Source of the DNA: an uncultured Ferrovum sp.
GTDB lineage: Bacteria > Pseudomonadota > Gammaproteobacteria > Burkholderiales > Ferrovaceae
Length of the DNA stretch: 64,000 nt
NCBI GenBank assembly: GCA_903867885.1
Contig: CAIPTD010000161.1
Location: forward strand, 20,117-84,116
Direction of reading: 5' to 3'
Shown here: one piece after another, positions 26,601 to 37,249 of the stretch
How the letters are laid out: the number at the start of each line of letters is the position of its first letter
How positions within the stretch are numbered: the stretch's first letter is position 1
Notes under the pieces: model-generated
Databases searched by the model: none
Told to the model about the DNA's origin: nothing
Seen by the model: only the letters and a program-made list of their open reading frames with translations
Translations under genes and position numbers: made by a program

Positions 26601-27740
26601 ATGCATTCACTTCTGCAAGGGGCAAAACGTGTCGTGATTAAAATTGGGAGTAGCTTACTCACCAATGAAGGCAGAGGGCTCGATCAGGCCGCGATTGCGC
26701 AATGGGCTGATCAGATTGCTGCACTGAAGCGAATGGGGATGGAGGTGGTATTGGTTTCGTCTGGTGCGATTGCAGAAGGCATGCAACGCTTAGGTTGGAC
26801 GCGAAGACCCCACGCTTTACATGATTTGCAGGCAGCAGCAGCGGTAGGTCAGATGGGTTTAGTACAAGTGTATGAGCGCTCTTTTCATGCTCATGGAATT
26901 CATACTGCGCAGATTCTCCTGACTCATGAGGACTTGGCCGATCGACGTCGTTATCTTAATGCGAGGTCTACACTACGCACACTTCTTGACATCGGTGTGG
27001 TCCCCATCATCAATGAAAACGATACGGTGGTTGTGGATGAGATTCGATTTGGGGATAACGATACCTTAGGCGCTTTGGTTACTAACTTAATTGAAGCAGA
27101 TTGCTTGGTTATTCTGACTGATCAAGCAGGCTTGTATACATCAGATCCTCGTAAGGATAGTCATGCCCGCCTGGTAGACCGCGCTGAGGCCGGCGCTCCT
27201 GAATTAGAAGTAATGGCTGGAGGGGCAGGCAGCGCAATAGGAACAGGTGGGATGGCTACTAAGGTTCTCGCTGCTAAACGTGCGGCGCGAAGTGGTGCGC
27301 ATACCGTTATTGTGTCTGGTCGTGAGCCCAAAGTATTAACTCGTTTGGCAGACGGCGAGACAATAGGAACCCATTTGCGCGCTGCACATAAACCCATGGC
27401 TGCACGCAAGCAATGGTTAGCTGATCACCTTCAGGTACGCGGCAAACTTTGGCTTGATCGGGGAGCGGTTGAAGCCTTAATCCAAGACGGAAAAAGTTTA
27501 TTGTCTATTGGGGTTGCGGCCATTGAAGGAGATTTTGAGCGCGGCGAACTGGTGTCATGCCTGGATCGTCAAGGTCACGAAATCGCGCGTGGACTGGTGA
27601 ATTATTCAGCAGAAGATAGCCGTAAAATTATGCATCTACCGACTTCTTCCATTGAAGAGGTATTGGGTTTTATCGATGAAGAAGAGCTCATTCATCGCGA
27701 TAATCTCGTTATCGTTACCTCTTCCCCTAGCGCACAGTAA
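26601..27740 (+). CDS. proB: Glutamate 5-kinase
   Basis: 379 aa: amino-acid kinase domain ([45 protein letters not shown]) and a C-terminal PUA domain ([20 protein letters not shown]). Catalyses the first step of proline synthesis and is feedback-inhibited by proline. Full length. Likely co-transcribed with obgE. Confidence 0.96.
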   Translation: MHSLLQGAKRVVIKIGSSLLTNEGRGLDQAAIAQWADQIAALKRMGMEVVLVSSGAIAEGMQRLGWTRRPHALHDLQAAAAVGQMGLVQVYERSFHAHGIHTAQILLTHEDLADRRRYLNARSTLRTLLDIGVVPIINENDTVVVDEIRFGDNDTLGALVTNLIEADCLVILTDQAGLYTSDPRKDSHARLVDRAEAGAPELEVMAGGAGSAIGTGGMATKVLAAKRAARSGAHTVIVSGREPKVLTRLADGETIGTHLRAAHKPMAARKQWLADHLQVRGKLWLDRGAVEALIQDGKSLLSIGVAAIEGDFERGELVSCLDRQGHEIARGLVNYSAEDSRKIMHLPTSSIEEVLGFIDEEELIHRDNLVIVTSSPSAQ

Positions 27741-27764
27741 ACAAAGCCTTAAGCTGGTTTGATT

Positions 27765-28763
27765 TTAGCTTTTAGTATGACGTATACCCAAACCACCGCT
27801 CGCACCAAAAACTGCCCCTATCGTGACTAATGCTGCCCCTAGGGCGGTTTCAATGGTGAGGGCCTCGCCCAAAAAAGGGACTGCTGCAATGGCTGAGATG
27901 GGCGGCACCAGTGCCAGCATCAATGAGGCCCGGGTAGGACCAATGCGTAAAGTTGCAAAAGCATAACAACTTGCAGCAATGACTCCTGCCACCACACCCT
28001 GATAACCTGCTTGTAGCATTATTTGAGCACTGGTTGCATCTGCAATCCCTTTAGGTAAAAAAAGCAAATAGATGGGCGCGAAGATCAACAAGGAAATCAT
28101 GTTGATATTGGCCGATGCGGCTAAAGGATTCACTTGCCAGCGGCGAACCAACTGACCATAAAACCCCCATGAGCAGGCGGCGAGAAAATAAAACAAATCA
28201 CCCAGCAAAGTGAGAGATACGTTTTCAGAGATCAGGCTATGTCGACCAATTAAGGCAATACCTGCCCCGGTAATGGCCAAAGCAATCCAAGCGCGATGTG
28301 TGGGTTTGAGACCAAACACCCACCAACCAATCATTGTGGTGGCAAGTGGAATGCCTCCATTAACCAAAACCCCGGCGTGGGCTGCAGGCGCTAAAGAAAA
28401 TCCCATGTATACCAATAATGCATAACCTAGCCCTGCACAACTTGCCAGTGCCACCCTCCGCCAAATCGTGAGACCAGGCATTCCCAGGCTTTTAAAAAAC
28501 ATCGGTGATAAAAGAATGGCGGCGACCAAAAACCTGAGGGCAGCAAGATCGTATGGGGTAAGCACACTTTTACCCCCAATGCGCGAGACAATATTGAAGC
28601 CGCTCCAACACAACACCACTACCCCCATAGCTGCAAACCCAATGCCTAAGCCTGGATTGAGCGTGTACGTTGCTGGGGGTGAGGGATCTGCCTGAAGGCT
28701 TTGGGCAGCAATCGATGTGCGCAAAGATTCAGCAGGCAGGAGAGAAGGAGCTTCTTCAGACAT
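27765..28763 (-). CDS. EamA-family (DMT) transporter
   Basis: 332 aa with ten predicted transmembrane helices in two repeated halves and a hydrophilic N-terminal extension of about 45 residues. Each half carries an EamA domain; LGEALTIETALGAALVTIGAV near the end is typical. Probably exports a metabolite or amino acid across the inner membrane; substrate unknown. Convergent with proB. Confidence 0.87.
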   Translation of the reverse strand: MSEEAPSLLPAESLRTSIAAQSLQADPSPPATYTLNPGLGIGFAAMGVVVLCWSGFNIVSRIGGKSVLTPYDLAALRFLVAAILLSPMFFKSLGMPGLTIWRRVALASCAGLGYALLVYMGFSLAPAAHAGVLVNGGIPLATTMIGWWVFGLKPTHRAWIALAITGAGIALIGRHSLISENVSLTLLGDLFYFLAACSWGFYGQLVRRWQVNPLAASANINMISLLIFAPIYLLFLPKGIADATSAQIMLQAGYQGVVAGVIAASCYAFATLRIGPTRASLMLALVPPISAIAAVPFLGEALTIETALGAALVTIGAVFGASGGLGIRHTKS

Positions 28764-28820
28764 CGTCTCAGAGTATCATGACTTGGTCTTGTATCTAAAT
28801 GACGAGCTTAAGAAAGCCTT

Positions 28821-29075
28821 ATGATTTTGCGCCTTTTACTCATTGCGATTGCCTTTGTCATCTTGTTGCGCTTGTTGGGTTGGCGGCCACCTTTCGGAAG
28901 GGGGGCTTCAACCGATGCGAATCCAACATTAGGAGCCAGTTCCCCGCTAACAGGGGATCAAAAAGTGGACGCAGACCTGGTCATTTGCTCGTACTGCGGT
29001 TTATCTGTATCTCGTTCATCCGCCTATAGTCATGGTGGGCGATGGGCCTGCTGTATCGAACACCTTCAAACGTAA
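28821..29075 (+). CDS. PP0621-family small membrane-anchored Cys protein
   Basis: 84 aa. An N-terminal helix (MILRLLLIAIAFVILLRLLG) anchors a small domain with two Cys pairs (ICSYCGLSVSRSSAY and WACCIEHLQ) that looks like a treble-clef zinc ribbon. This family is conserved just upstream of ampD in many betaproteobacteria and pseudomonads. Function unknown. Confidence 0.75.
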   Translation: MILRLLLIAIAFVILLRLLGWRPPFGRGASTDANPTLGASSPLTGDQKVDADLVICSYCGLSVSRSSAYSHGGRWACCIEHLQT

Positions 29076-29085
29076 TCTTAATTCC

Positions 29086-29643
29086 ATGTCTTTTTTTATC
29101 CGTTCAGATGGTTGGGCGCGCGAGGCCAGGAAAATTGCGTCTCCTAATTTTGATTCACGTCCTGCTTGGCTAGCGATTGATCTGCTGGTCATTCATTGCA
29201 TCAGTTTGCCGCGCGGCCAGTATGGAGGTTCTTCAGTTGCTGATCTGTTTACCAATCAGCTTGATTTGGCCAGCCATCCTTCTTTTGGTGATCTTAATGG
29301 CGTTAAGGTCTCCAGCCATTTTCTCATTCGGCGTGACGGTGAACTCGTACAATTTGTTTCCTGTTTGAATCGAGCCTGGCATGCAGGGACATCTCACTGG
29401 CGGGGAAGGGCGCGGTGCAATGATTTTTCAATTGGGGTGGAACTAGAGGGGGTAGATGACGAACGGTTTACCTTGGAACAATATGCGGTATTAAAAGATC
29501 TTCAACGTGCTTTGCAGGCCCGGTATCCCCTTCGTGCGATAGCGGGTCATAGTGACATTGCGCCGGGCCGAAAAACTGATCCAGGGCTATATTTTGATTG
29601 GGGCCTTGCAGATCAAGGTCTGCCGCGAGATGCTTCCTCTTAG
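29086..29643 (+). CDS. ampD: 1,6-anhydro-N-acetylmuramyl-L-alanine amidase AmpD
   Basis: 185 aa from ATG 29086 (MSFFIRSDGW); the frame opens upstream inside the PP0621 gene. Cytoplasmic zinc amidase that trims anhydro-muropeptides in cell-wall recycling and so keeps AmpR-controlled beta-lactamase off. Zinc ligands H37 (LLVIHCISLP), H155 and D165 (IAGHSDIAPGRKTDPG) are in place. Shares an operon with the PP0621 gene. Confidence 0.95.
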   Translation: MSFFIRSDGWAREARKIASPNFDSRPAWLAIDLLVIHCISLPRGQYGGSSVADLFTNQLDLASHPSFGDLNGVKVSSHFLIRRDGELVQFVSCLNRAWHAGTSHWRGRARCNDFSIGVELEGVDDERFTLEQYAVLKDLQRALQARYPLRAIAGHSDIAPGRKTDPGLYFDWGLADQGLPRDASS

Positions 29644-29816
29644 GCCTTGCTGTGTAAGGATTGCTGCATTGCAACTTTTTGATTATATGTGACAAATTCG
29701 TGTCGAGCGCCTAAAACACCTGTTCCAAGACATTGATTTAACTTAAAAAAAATAATTCTATTCAAAGTGTTGCTATGCTGCGAGGCAATCCCTAGAATCT
29801 GTGGTTACGGTAATTG

Positions 29817-29840
29817 AAAACCACTACATATAGTGGTTTT
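29817..29840 (+). promoter_or_regulatory. NrdR-type box that also forms a hairpin upstream of nrdA
   Basis: CCACTACATATAGTGG at 29821-29836 matches the 16-bp NrdR consensus (ACACWATATATWGTGT) at 13 positions and extends to a ten-base perfect inverted repeat AAAACCACTA / TAGTGGTTTT followed by six T in all. NrdR represses ribonucleotide reductase genes when dATP is high. NrdR sites normally come in pairs about 31 bases apart; I see no convincing partner. Confidence 0.65.
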
Positions 29841-29860
29841 TTGTGCACAAGTTGTACACA
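29841..29860 (+). promoter_or_regulatory. Two DnaA-like boxes upstream of nrdA
   Basis: TTGTGCACA (29841-29849) and TTGTACACA (29852-29860) each differ from the DnaA box TTATNCACA at one position, are in the same orientation and are 11 bases apart, one helical turn. In E. coli nrdAB is controlled by DnaA through two such boxes in its promoter. The remaining 29644-29906 interval holds no gene I can support. Confidence 0.5.
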
Positions 29861-29906
29861 GCCTATCCCCAACGTTAGAACACCTGCCTGCAGAGGAGCG
29901 CAACGC

Positions 29907-32768
29907 ATGCAATCAATACAAGAACATACAGCCAATGATTTACCCCTGTCTTTGGCGCCCTCGATTCCGTTTGAACCCAGTACCTCTGGTGACACGCGCT
30001 TCTCGCAGTTCAAAGTGATCCGCCGCAACGGAGCCGTGGTTTCTTTTGAACCCGAAAAGATATCCATTGCAATCACCAAGGCTTACCTCGCCGTGAACGG
30101 CGGTCAAGGTGCTGCTAGTGCTCGCATCCGTGATGTGGTCTCACAACTGACTCAAATGGCGGTTGCGGCTTTAGTTCGCCGCGAACCCTCTGGCGGTATC
30201 TTTCATATTGAAGATATTCAAGACCAAGTTGAATTGGCCCTCATGCGCTCGGGTGAGCACGAAGTAGCCCGTTCCTACGTGCTGTATCGCGAAGAACGCA
30301 GCCGCGAACGCGCTAAGGTAACGGCTGGCGCAGAACCCGCAATTCACCAAACACTGACCGTGATAGAAAACGGCCAATCTCGTCCCTTAGATGTGAAAGA
30401 GCTTGAAGCCCTCGTTGATGAATGCTGCCAAGGGCTTGAAAGTGCAACTGAAGGTCACGTTATCGTCGAGATGACCTTGAAAGATTTATACGATGGGGTA
30501 CCCATCGACGAAGTGTATAAGTCAGTTATCTTGGCTTCTAGAGCCATGATTGAACGCGATCCTGCTTACAGCCAGGTGACAGCGCGACTTTTGCTGAATA
30601 CGGTGCGTCGTGAAGTACTGGGTGAAACCACCAGCCAGGCTGAAATGGAAACCCGCTATGCCGAATATTTCCCGCTGTTTATCAAGCGTGGGATTGCAGC
30701 AGAACTGCTCGATGAGCGTTTAGGTCAGTTTGATTTGGTTAAGTTGGCCTCTGCCCTAAAAGCAAAACGCGACTTGAAGTTTGATTACCTAGGCTTGCAA
30801 ACTCTCTATGATCGCTACTTCTTGCATATTGAAGAGCATCGTATCGAATTGCCCCAGGCATTTTTTATGCGCGTAGCAATGGGTTTATCTTTGGATGAGA
30901 TTGATCGTGAGGCGCGAGCTGTAGAGTTTTACGAGATTCTCTCCAGCTTTGATTTCATGAGCTCCACGCCTACCTTGTTTAACTCAGGAACACGCCGTTC
31001 GCAACTTTCATCTTGCTATCTCACTACCGTTGCCGACGATTTAGATGGGATTTATGAAGCCCTGAAAGAAAACGCTCTGCTGTCAAAATTTGCGGGTGGT
31101 TTGGGTAACGATTGGACGCAAGTACGTGCCTTGGGTTCTTACATCAAGGGAACCAACGGCAAGAGTCAAGGCGTAGTGCCATTCTTGAAAGTGGTCAACG
31201 ATACGGCAGTTGCTGTGAATCAAGGCGGTAAACGCAAAGGTGCGGTTTGCGCCTATCTAGAAACCTGGCATCTGGATATTGAAGAATTCTTGGAACTGCG
31301 AAAAAACACCGGTGATGATCGTCGCCGAACGCACGACATGAATACGGCTAACTGGATTCCCGATCTATTCATGAAGCGCGTAATGGAAGCGGCAGATTGG
31401 ACCTTATTCTCTCCCTCCGAAACACCTGACCTTCACGATAAGTTTGGTGCAGATTTTGAGAGGGCTTATACCGCCTATGAAGATAAAGCAGCACGCGGTG
31501 AATTGAAATTGTTCCGCAAAGTGCCTGCTTTACAGCTATGGCGCAAGATGCTTTCGATGTTGTTTGAAACGGGCCACCCCTGGATCACATTTAAAGATCC
31601 CTGCAATATTCGTTCTCCACAAAATCATGTGGGCGTAGTGCACAGCAGCAACCTTTGCACCGAGATCACGCTCAATACCAATGAGAAAGAAATCGCTGTG
31701 TGTAATTTGGGTTCAGTGAACCTGGCTGCCCATTTAGTAGAGGGAAAGCTCGACCACGAAAAGCTTCAGCGTACGATTCGAATCGCAATGCGTATGTTAG
31801 ATAACGTGATCGATATTAACTACTACGCTGTTGCTAAGGCGCGCAATTCCAACCTAAAACATCGCCCTGTGGGCTTGGGTATCATGGCTTTCCAGGATTG
31901 TCTTCATGCTATGCGCGTTCCTTATGCCTCACAAGAAGCTGTTAAATTTGCGGATGAATCGATGGAAGCGGTGTGCTACTACGCCTACTGGGCTTCGACC
32001 GAATTGGCCCAAGAGCGAGGTCGTTATGCTACCTATCGTGGTTCCTTGTGGGATCGCGGTATCTTGCCTCACGACAGCATTGATCTGTTGGCTCAAGAGC
32101 GCGGCGGCTACTTAGAAGTAGATCGGAGCAGCACCATGGATTGGGATGCGTTGCGTGAGCGTATTCGCGAATACGGTATGCGTAATTCCAATTGCGTCGC
32201 GATTGCGCCTACTGCAACGATTTCTAACATCATTGGTGTTTCTGCCTGTATCGAGCCTACATTCCAGAATCTATTCGTGAAGAGCAACCTCTCTGGTGAG
32301 TTCACGGTAGTGAATGAGTATCTGGTGCGCGATTTAAAGCGCGCTAATCTTTGGGATGATGTCATGGTGTCGGACCTGAAATATTTTGATGGTTCGCTCT
32401 CACGTATCGATCGCATTCCTGCTGATTTGCGTCAGTTGTATGCCACAGCATTTGAAGTTGACCCGAGTTGGTTGATTGAAGCAGCATCGCGTCGTCAGAA
32501 ATGGATTGATCAAGCACAAAGCTTGAATATTTATATGGCAGGGGCGTCGGGTAAAAAGCTGGATGAAACCTACAAGCTGGCTTGGACCCGTGGCCTGAAA
32601 ACTACTTACTACTTGCGTACCATGGGTGCAACTTCTGCTGAGAAATCTACCTCTAAAGCAGGTGCACTGAACGCAGTACCAGTGGATGGCGGGATTCAGG
32701 CGCAGCCCTCGGCTGAAGAAGCAAAGTTCTGCATTATCACCGACCCGACTTGCGAAGCTTGTCAGTAA
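29907..32768 (+). CDS. nrdA: Class Ia ribonucleotide reductase, alpha subunit
   Basis: 953 aa from ATG 29907 (MQSIQEHTANDLPLS), preceded by a GAGGAG site; the frame opens upstream from a TTG inside the NrdR box. N-terminal ATP-cone (FKVIRRNGAVVSFEPEKISI) gives dATP control, then the barrel with SSCYL, NLCTEI (catalytic Cys), and the flexible C-terminal pair CEACQ that takes electrons from thioredoxin. Makes dNDPs with NrdB, which follows after 26 bases. Confidence 0.96.
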   Translation: MQSIQEHTANDLPLSLAPSIPFEPSTSGDTRFSQFKVIRRNGAVVSFEPEKISIAITKAYLAVNGGQGAASARIRDVVSQLTQMAVAALVRREPSGGIFHIEDIQDQVELALMRSGEHEVARSYVLYREERSRERAKVTAGAEPAIHQTLTVIENGQSRPLDVKELEALVDECCQGLESATEGHVIVEMTLKDLYDGVPIDEVYKSVILASRAMIERDPAYSQVTARLLLNTVRREVLGETTSQAEMETRYAEYFPLFIKRGIAAELLDERLGQFDLVKLASALKAKRDLKFDYLGLQTLYDRYFLHIEEHRIELPQAFFMRVAMGLSLDEIDREARAVEFYEILSSFDFMSSTPTLFNSGTRRSQLSSCYLTTVADDLDGIYEALKENALLSKFAGGLGNDWTQVRALGSYIKGTNGKSQGVVPFLKVVNDTAVAVNQGGKRKGAVCAYLETWHLDIEEFLELRKNTGDDRRRTHDMNTANWIPDLFMKRVMEAADWTLFSPSETPDLHDKFGADFERAYTAYEDKAARGELKLFRKVPALQLWRKMLSMLFETGHPWITFKDPCNIRSPQNHVGVVHSSNLCTEITLNTNEKEIAVCNLGSVNLAAHLVEGKLDHEKLQRTIRIAMRMLDNVIDINYYAVAKARNSNLKHRPVGLGIMAFQDCLHAMRVPYASQEAVKFADESMEAVCYYAYWASTELAQERGRYATYRGSLWDRGILPHDSIDLLAQERGGYLEVDRSSTMDWDALRERIREYGMRNSNCVAIAPTATISNIIGVSACIEPTFQNLFVKSNLSGEFTVVNEYLVRDLKRANLWDDVMVSDLKYFDGSLSRIDRIPADLRQLYATAFEVDPSWLIEAASRRQKWIDQAQSLNIYMAGASGKKLDETYKLAWTRGLKTTYYLRTMGATSAEKSTSKAGALNAVPVDGGIQAQPSAEEAKFCIITDPTCEACQ

Positions 32769-32794
32769 AGGGTTAAAGAAAAAGGATTGAGATT

Positions 32795-34003
32795 ATGTTG
32801 AGTTGGGATGATGAAATTAGCGCAGTGCCCTCGGCACAGCCCTTCCTGCCTGTTGGCATGCCACCCATGCGCGCGAGCGCAGCGATTAAACCTGTCGAAA
32901 TGTTGGCGGAAGATTTAGACATTGACCGTCCGCTTGAAGGCGCCACGCATACTGCCGATAGCGCGGGCCTGCATCCAGAGTCCACTGGGCGTGTTCGGGT
33001 AGAAGATAAGCGCATCATTAACTGCCGTTCTGATGTCAATCAACTAGTCCCATTCAAGTATAAATGGGCATGGGATAAATATCTGGCGGGTTGCGCAAAC
33101 CACTGGATGCCCCAAGAAGTGAATATGACGCGTGACATTGCGTTGTGGAAGGATCCAAACGGATTGACCGATGACGAGCGTTTGATTGTGCGCCGTAACC
33201 TTGGCTTTTTTGTAACGGCTGATTCTCTGGCTGCAAACAATATTGTATTAGGTACTTACCGTCACATCACCAATCCAGAATGTCGTCAGTTCTTGTTACG
33301 CCAAGCATTTGAAGAAGCGATTCATACGCATGCTTATCAGTACATTGTAGAAAGTCTAGGTTTGGATGAAGGCGAAATCTTCAATATGTACCATGAGGTT
33401 TCGAGTATTCGTGACAAGGACCAGTTCTTATATGAATTCATTGAGGTACTCACAGATCCTGAGTTTCAGACGGGTACACCAGAAAACGACCAGAAGCTCT
33501 TAAAGAGCCTGATTGTGTTTTCCTGCATCATGGAAGGCTTATTCTTCTATGTAGGCTTTGCGCAAATCTTAGCCTTGGGTCGTCAGAACAAAATGACCGG
33601 TGCCGCCGAACAATATCAGTACATTTTGCGTGATGAATCCATGCACTGTAATTTTGGGATTGATGTAGTCAACACAATCAAACTTGAAAACCCCCATCTT
33701 TGGACTCCTGAGTTCCGTGAGGAAATCAAAGCACTGATGGTGCGCGGTGTGGAGCTGGAATATCGTTATGCTGAAGACACCATGCCCCGCGGCGTGTTGG
33801 GTTTGAATGCACCCATGTTTAAAGAGTATCTGCGCTATGTGGCGAATCGTCGTTGTCAGCAGATTGGTTTGGATGTGCTCTATCCTGGCGCCACCAATCC
33901 TTTTCCCTGGATGAGCGAATTGATCGACTTGAAGAAAGAAAAGAATTTCTTCGAGACCCGTGTGACGGAGTATCAAACCGGCGGTGCGTTGAACTGGGAG
34001 TAA
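32795..34003 (+). CDS. nrdB: Class Ia ribonucleotide reductase, beta subunit
   Basis: 402 aa with an N-terminal extension of about 70 residues. Di-iron ligands appear in the helices [14 protein letters not shown] and [14 protein letters not shown]; the radical Tyr follows the first pair. The extension and length match Burkholderiales homologues. Operon with nrdA, ended by a strong terminator. Confidence 0.95.
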   Translation: MLSWDDEISAVPSAQPFLPVGMPPMRASAAIKPVEMLAEDLDIDRPLEGATHTADSAGLHPESTGRVRVEDKRIINCRSDVNQLVPFKYKWAWDKYLAGCANHWMPQEVNMTRDIALWKDPNGLTDDERLIVRRNLGFFVTADSLAANNIVLGTYRHITNPECRQFLLRQAFEEAIHTHAYQYIVESLGLDEGEIFNMYHEVSSIRDKDQFLYEFIEVLTDPEFQTGTPENDQKLLKSLIVFSCIMEGLFFYVGFAQILALGRQNKMTGAAEQYQYILRDESMHCNFGIDVVNTIKLENPHLWTPEFREEIKALMVRGVELEYRYAEDTMPRGVLGLNAPMFKEYLRYVANRRCQQIGLDVLYPGATNPFPWMSELIDLKKEKNFFETRVTEYQTGGALNWE

Positions 34004-34075
34004 AACAGCTCAGTGCGCTATCCTGTTTGCTCTGATACAGATGAAGTGAGTTGAAGAAGGATCTGCTTGCTTGTT

Positions 34076-34109
34076 AAAAGCCCCTCAATAAGATGCTTGA
34101 GGGGCTTTT
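34076..34109 (+). terminator. Rho-independent terminator after nrdB
   Basis: Perfect 13-base arms, GC core GCCCCTCAA / TTGAGGGGC with flanking A and T runs and an eight-base loop, 73 bases beyond the nrdB stop. Confidence 0.9.
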
Positions 34110-34187
34110 CCATGAATACAGCTGGTTCAGGTTAGAATACCAAGCTGATAAGTAGCGGTGGATGACCACCCATCACGAGGAGAAACT

Positions 34188-35759
34188 ATGGGTATGAAAA
34201 TAGGCGTGCCACGCGAGGTGCATCCTGGCGAACGGCGCGTAGCAGCAACCCCAGAAACCGTACAGCAGATGACTAAACTCGGTTTTTCTGTAGCGCTTGA
34301 GTTGGGTGCAGGGAAAGAAGCCAACTTTGATGACGCTGCATACTTGGCTGCAGGGGCAACGATTGCGCCCAATGTGCAAGCGCTTTATGCAGATGCCGAT
34401 ATTATTTTAAAAGTACGTGCACCCATGGTGAATCCTGCTTCGGGATCGCATGAATCTGAATTATTGCGCCCGGGACAAACCCTCATTAGCTTTATCTGGC
34501 CTGCCCAAAACGCAGAACTGATGGAACGTTTGGCGGCACGCCATGTTACGGTGATGGCGATGGACGCCGTGCCTCGTATTTCACGCGCTCAAAAATTGGA
34601 TGCCTTGAGCTCCATGGCTAACATTGCTGGCTATCGCGCCATCATTGAGGCCGCTCAGCATTTTGGTCGCTTCTTTACGGGGCAGATTACCGCTGCCGGT
34701 AAAGTCCCTCCCGCTAAGGTCATGGTGATCGGAGCGGGCGTAGCAGGGTTGGCGGCAATCGGAACGGCCCGAAGCTTGGGTGCGATTGTGCGTGCCTTTG
34801 ATACGCGTCCAGAAGTAAAGCAACAAATTGAATCGATGGGGGCTGAATTCCTCGAGATGGATTTTGAGGAAGAAGGTTCAGGTCAAGGCGGTTATGCCAA
34901 GCAAATGAGTGCGGCCTTTATAGAGGCAGAGATGGCGTTGTTTGCAGAGCAAGCCAAAGACGTCGACATCATTGTGACAACGGCGTTGATCCCAGGAAAA
35001 CCTGCTCCCAAACTCATTACCGAAGCCATGGTTGCTTCAATGAAAAACGGCAGTGTGATTGTGGATTTGGCAGCAGAGCAGGGCGGCAATTGCGAATGCA
35101 CCGTCCCCGGTCAAGTGAACCATGCGCATGGTGTGAGTGTGATTGGTTATACCGACTTGCCTTCACGCTTGCCCACGCAATCTAGTCAACTATATGGCAC
35201 CAACTTACGCCACTTCCTCACCGACCTCACCCCTGCCAAAGACGGTCAGATTGTGGTCAACATGGAAGACGATGTCATTCGCACTGCCACGGTTATTAAA
35301 GACGGTGTAATGACTTGGCCTGCCCCCCCTCTTAAAGTCCCCGCGATTGCTCCGGCTAAACCTGCTGCTGTGGTTGCAGTTGCCCCAAAGCATGGCGAAG
35401 CAGGAAAACCTGCCAGTAATACCAGTACGCTCGTCACGATGTTGATCGCAGCGCTGGTCTTTGCCTTGATTGGTGCGACTGCACCGGCTGCCTTCCTCCC
35501 GCACTTTACGGTGTTTGTGTTGGCGTGTTTTGTAGGCTATCAAGTGGTATGGAATGTCACCCCGGCATTGCATACGCCACTGATGAGTGTAACGAATGCC
35601 ATCTCAGGAATTATTGTGATTGGCGCACTCTTGCAAATCTCTAGCCCCTCTCCGCTCGTACAAGGCATTGCGGCCTTCTCCGTGCTGATTGCGACCATCA
35701 ATATTGCCGGCGGGTTCCGCGTCACCGCTCGCATGCTCAACATGTTCCGCCGGGATTAA
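34188..35759 (+). CDS. pntA: NAD(P) transhydrogenase, alpha subunit
   Basis: 523 aa from ATG 34188 ([20 protein letters not shown]), with GAGGAG seven bases upstream. NAD-binding dI domain with [20 protein letters not shown] and RAFDTRP, then four C-terminal transmembrane helices, so this is the fused E. coli-type PntA, not the split PntAA/PntAB. Uses the proton gradient to reduce NADP with NADH. pntB follows after 13 bases. Confidence 0.95.
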   Translation: MGMKIGVPREVHPGERRVAATPETVQQMTKLGFSVALELGAGKEANFDDAAYLAAGATIAPNVQALYADADIILKVRAPMVNPASGSHESELLRPGQTLISFIWPAQNAELMERLAARHVTVMAMDAVPRISRAQKLDALSSMANIAGYRAIIEAAQHFGRFFTGQITAAGKVPPAKVMVIGAGVAGLAAIGTARSLGAIVRAFDTRPEVKQQIESMGAEFLEMDFEEEGSGQGGYAKQMSAAFIEAEMALFAEQAKDVDIIVTTALIPGKPAPKLITEAMVASMKNGSVIVDLAAEQGGNCECTVPGQVNHAHGVSVIGYTDLPSRLPTQSSQLYGTNLRHFLTDLTPAKDGQIVVNMEDDVIRTATVIKDGVMTWPAPPLKVPAIAPAKPAAVVAVAPKHGEAGKPASNTSTLVTMLIAALVFALIGATAPAAFLPHFTVFVLACFVGYQVVWNVTPALHTPLMSVTNAISGIIVIGALLQISSPSPLVQGIAAFSVLIATINIAGGFRVTARMLNMFRRD

Positions 35760-35772
35760 GGGGAAAGCTGAC

Positions 35773-37173
35773 ATGAATACTGGATTAATTACTGTTTGTT
35801 ATATCGGCGCTGCCATTCTGTTTATTTTGAGCTTGGGCGGATTATCGCGTCAGGAAACGGCTCAGCGTGGCAATCTGTTCGGCACGATAGGGATGGCCTT
35901 GGCGATTTTGGCCACCATCATGGGTGCGGGGGTAACGAGCCTTGGATTATTGATTCCCGCGGTGTTAGTAGGTGCTGCGATTGGATGGGTCTTGGCGGTC
36001 CGGGTTGAAATGACAGGCATGCCTGAACTTGTTGCGATCCTACACAGCTTTGTGGGCCTTGCTGCAACTTTGGTAGGGGTGGCCAGTTATCTAGATCCTA
36101 CTGCGCACTTTGCTAGTTCTGCCGAAAAAAGTATTCATGAAGTCGAAATTTTCTTAGGTGTATTCATTGGTGCTTTGACCTTTACCGGATCGATCATTGC
36201 GTTTGGTAAATTGCGGGGATCCATTTCTGGTAAACCATTGATGTTGCCGGGCCGTCATTTACTTAACATTGCAGGCATTGTTGCTTCATTAGTTTTAGGG
36301 GCAATGTTCATTGGTAACGAAATGCCTCAAGGTGCTTTACCGGAATTGCTGATGATGTCTGCGATTGCAGGTTTGATTGGTATTCACTTGGTAATGGCAA
36401 TCGGTGGAGCGGATATGCCCGTAGTGGTATCCATGCTGAATAGCTATTCAGGATGGGCGGCAGCCGCAACGGGATTCATGCTGAGTAATGATCTGCTGAT
36501 CGTCACGGGTGCCTTAGTGGGTTCAAGCGGTGCGATCCTTTCTTACATCATGTGTCGCGCAATGAATCGAAGCTTCATTTCAGTGATTCTGGGTGGCTTT
36601 GGAACAGGGAGTGGAACGACCAGCACCGCTGAGGCTCCACAAGGAGAGGTTGTGGCAATCAGTGCTGAAGAAACCGCACAGGCCTTAGCTGATGCCAAAG
36701 AAGTCATTATGGTTCCGGGTTATGGAATGGCGGTTGCACAGGCACAAGGTGTGATCAGTGAAATCACCCGTCGCTTACGCGCCAAAGGCGTGAAGGTGCG
36801 TTTTGCCATTCACCCGGTGGCAGGTCGCTTACCTGGCCACATGAACGTGCTCTTGGCCGAAGCCAAAGTACCGTATGACATTGTGCTGGAGATGGATGAA
36901 ATCAATGAAGACTTCCCCGAGACTGATGTGGTCTTGGTAGTGGGGGCAAACGATATTGTGAATCCTTCTGCTCAAGATGATCCCGGAAGTCCTATTGCAG
37001 GTATGCCGGTCTTAGAAGTTTGGAAAGCCCGCACAGTCGTGGTCTTTAAGCGCTCGATGGCAACAGGCTATGCGGGTGTGGATAATCCGCTCTTCTTTAA
37101 GGAGAACACCCGCATGTTGTTTGGTGATGCAAAGAAGAGTGTAGATGCCATCCTTTCGCATCTGCCTGCTTAA
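35773..37173 (+). CDS. pntB: NAD(P) transhydrogenase, beta subunit
   Basis: 466 aa from ATG 35773 ([20 protein letters not shown]). About nine transmembrane helices carry the proton channel, and the C-terminal dIII domain binds [16 protein letters not shown] and [20 protein letters not shown]. Works with PntA. Confidence 0.95.
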   Translation: MNTGLITVCYIGAAILFILSLGGLSRQETAQRGNLFGTIGMALAILATIMGAGVTSLGLLIPAVLVGAAIGWVLAVRVEMTGMPELVAILHSFVGLAATLVGVASYLDPTAHFASSAEKSIHEVEIFLGVFIGALTFTGSIIAFGKLRGSISGKPLMLPGRHLLNIAGIVASLVLGAMFIGNEMPQGALPELLMMSAIAGLIGIHLVMAIGGADMPVVVSMLNSYSGWAAAATGFMLSNDLLIVTGALVGSSGAILSYIMCRAMNRSFISVILGGFGTGSGTTSTAEAPQGEVVAISAEETAQALADAKEVIMVPGYGMAVAQAQGVISEITRRLRAKGVKVRFAIHPVAGRLPGHMNVLLAEAKVPYDIVLEMDEINEDFPETDVVLVVGANDIVNPSAQDDPGSPIAGMPVLEVWKARTVVVFKRSMATGYAGVDNPLFFKENTRMLFGDAKKSVDAILSHLPA

Positions 37174-37198
37174 TTGAATTCACCCCTTCAAGCTTGCG

Positions 37199-37239
37199 TC
37201 CAATAACGCAGAGGATATTTCTCCCTCTCCGTTATTGGA
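37199..37239. terminator. Stem-loop between convergent pntB and earP
   Basis: Ten-base perfect arms TCCAATAACG / CGTTATTGGA enclosing 21 bases with further pairing (AGAG/CTCT). Sits between two genes that face each other, so it may end both transcripts, though without a clear U run. Confidence 0.5.
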
Positions 37240-37249
37240 TGACTAGAGT

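Noticed and set aside
29761-29815. Second NrdR box 31 bases upstream of the first
   Set aside because: Sequence around 29790-29805 is too degenerate to count as a match.
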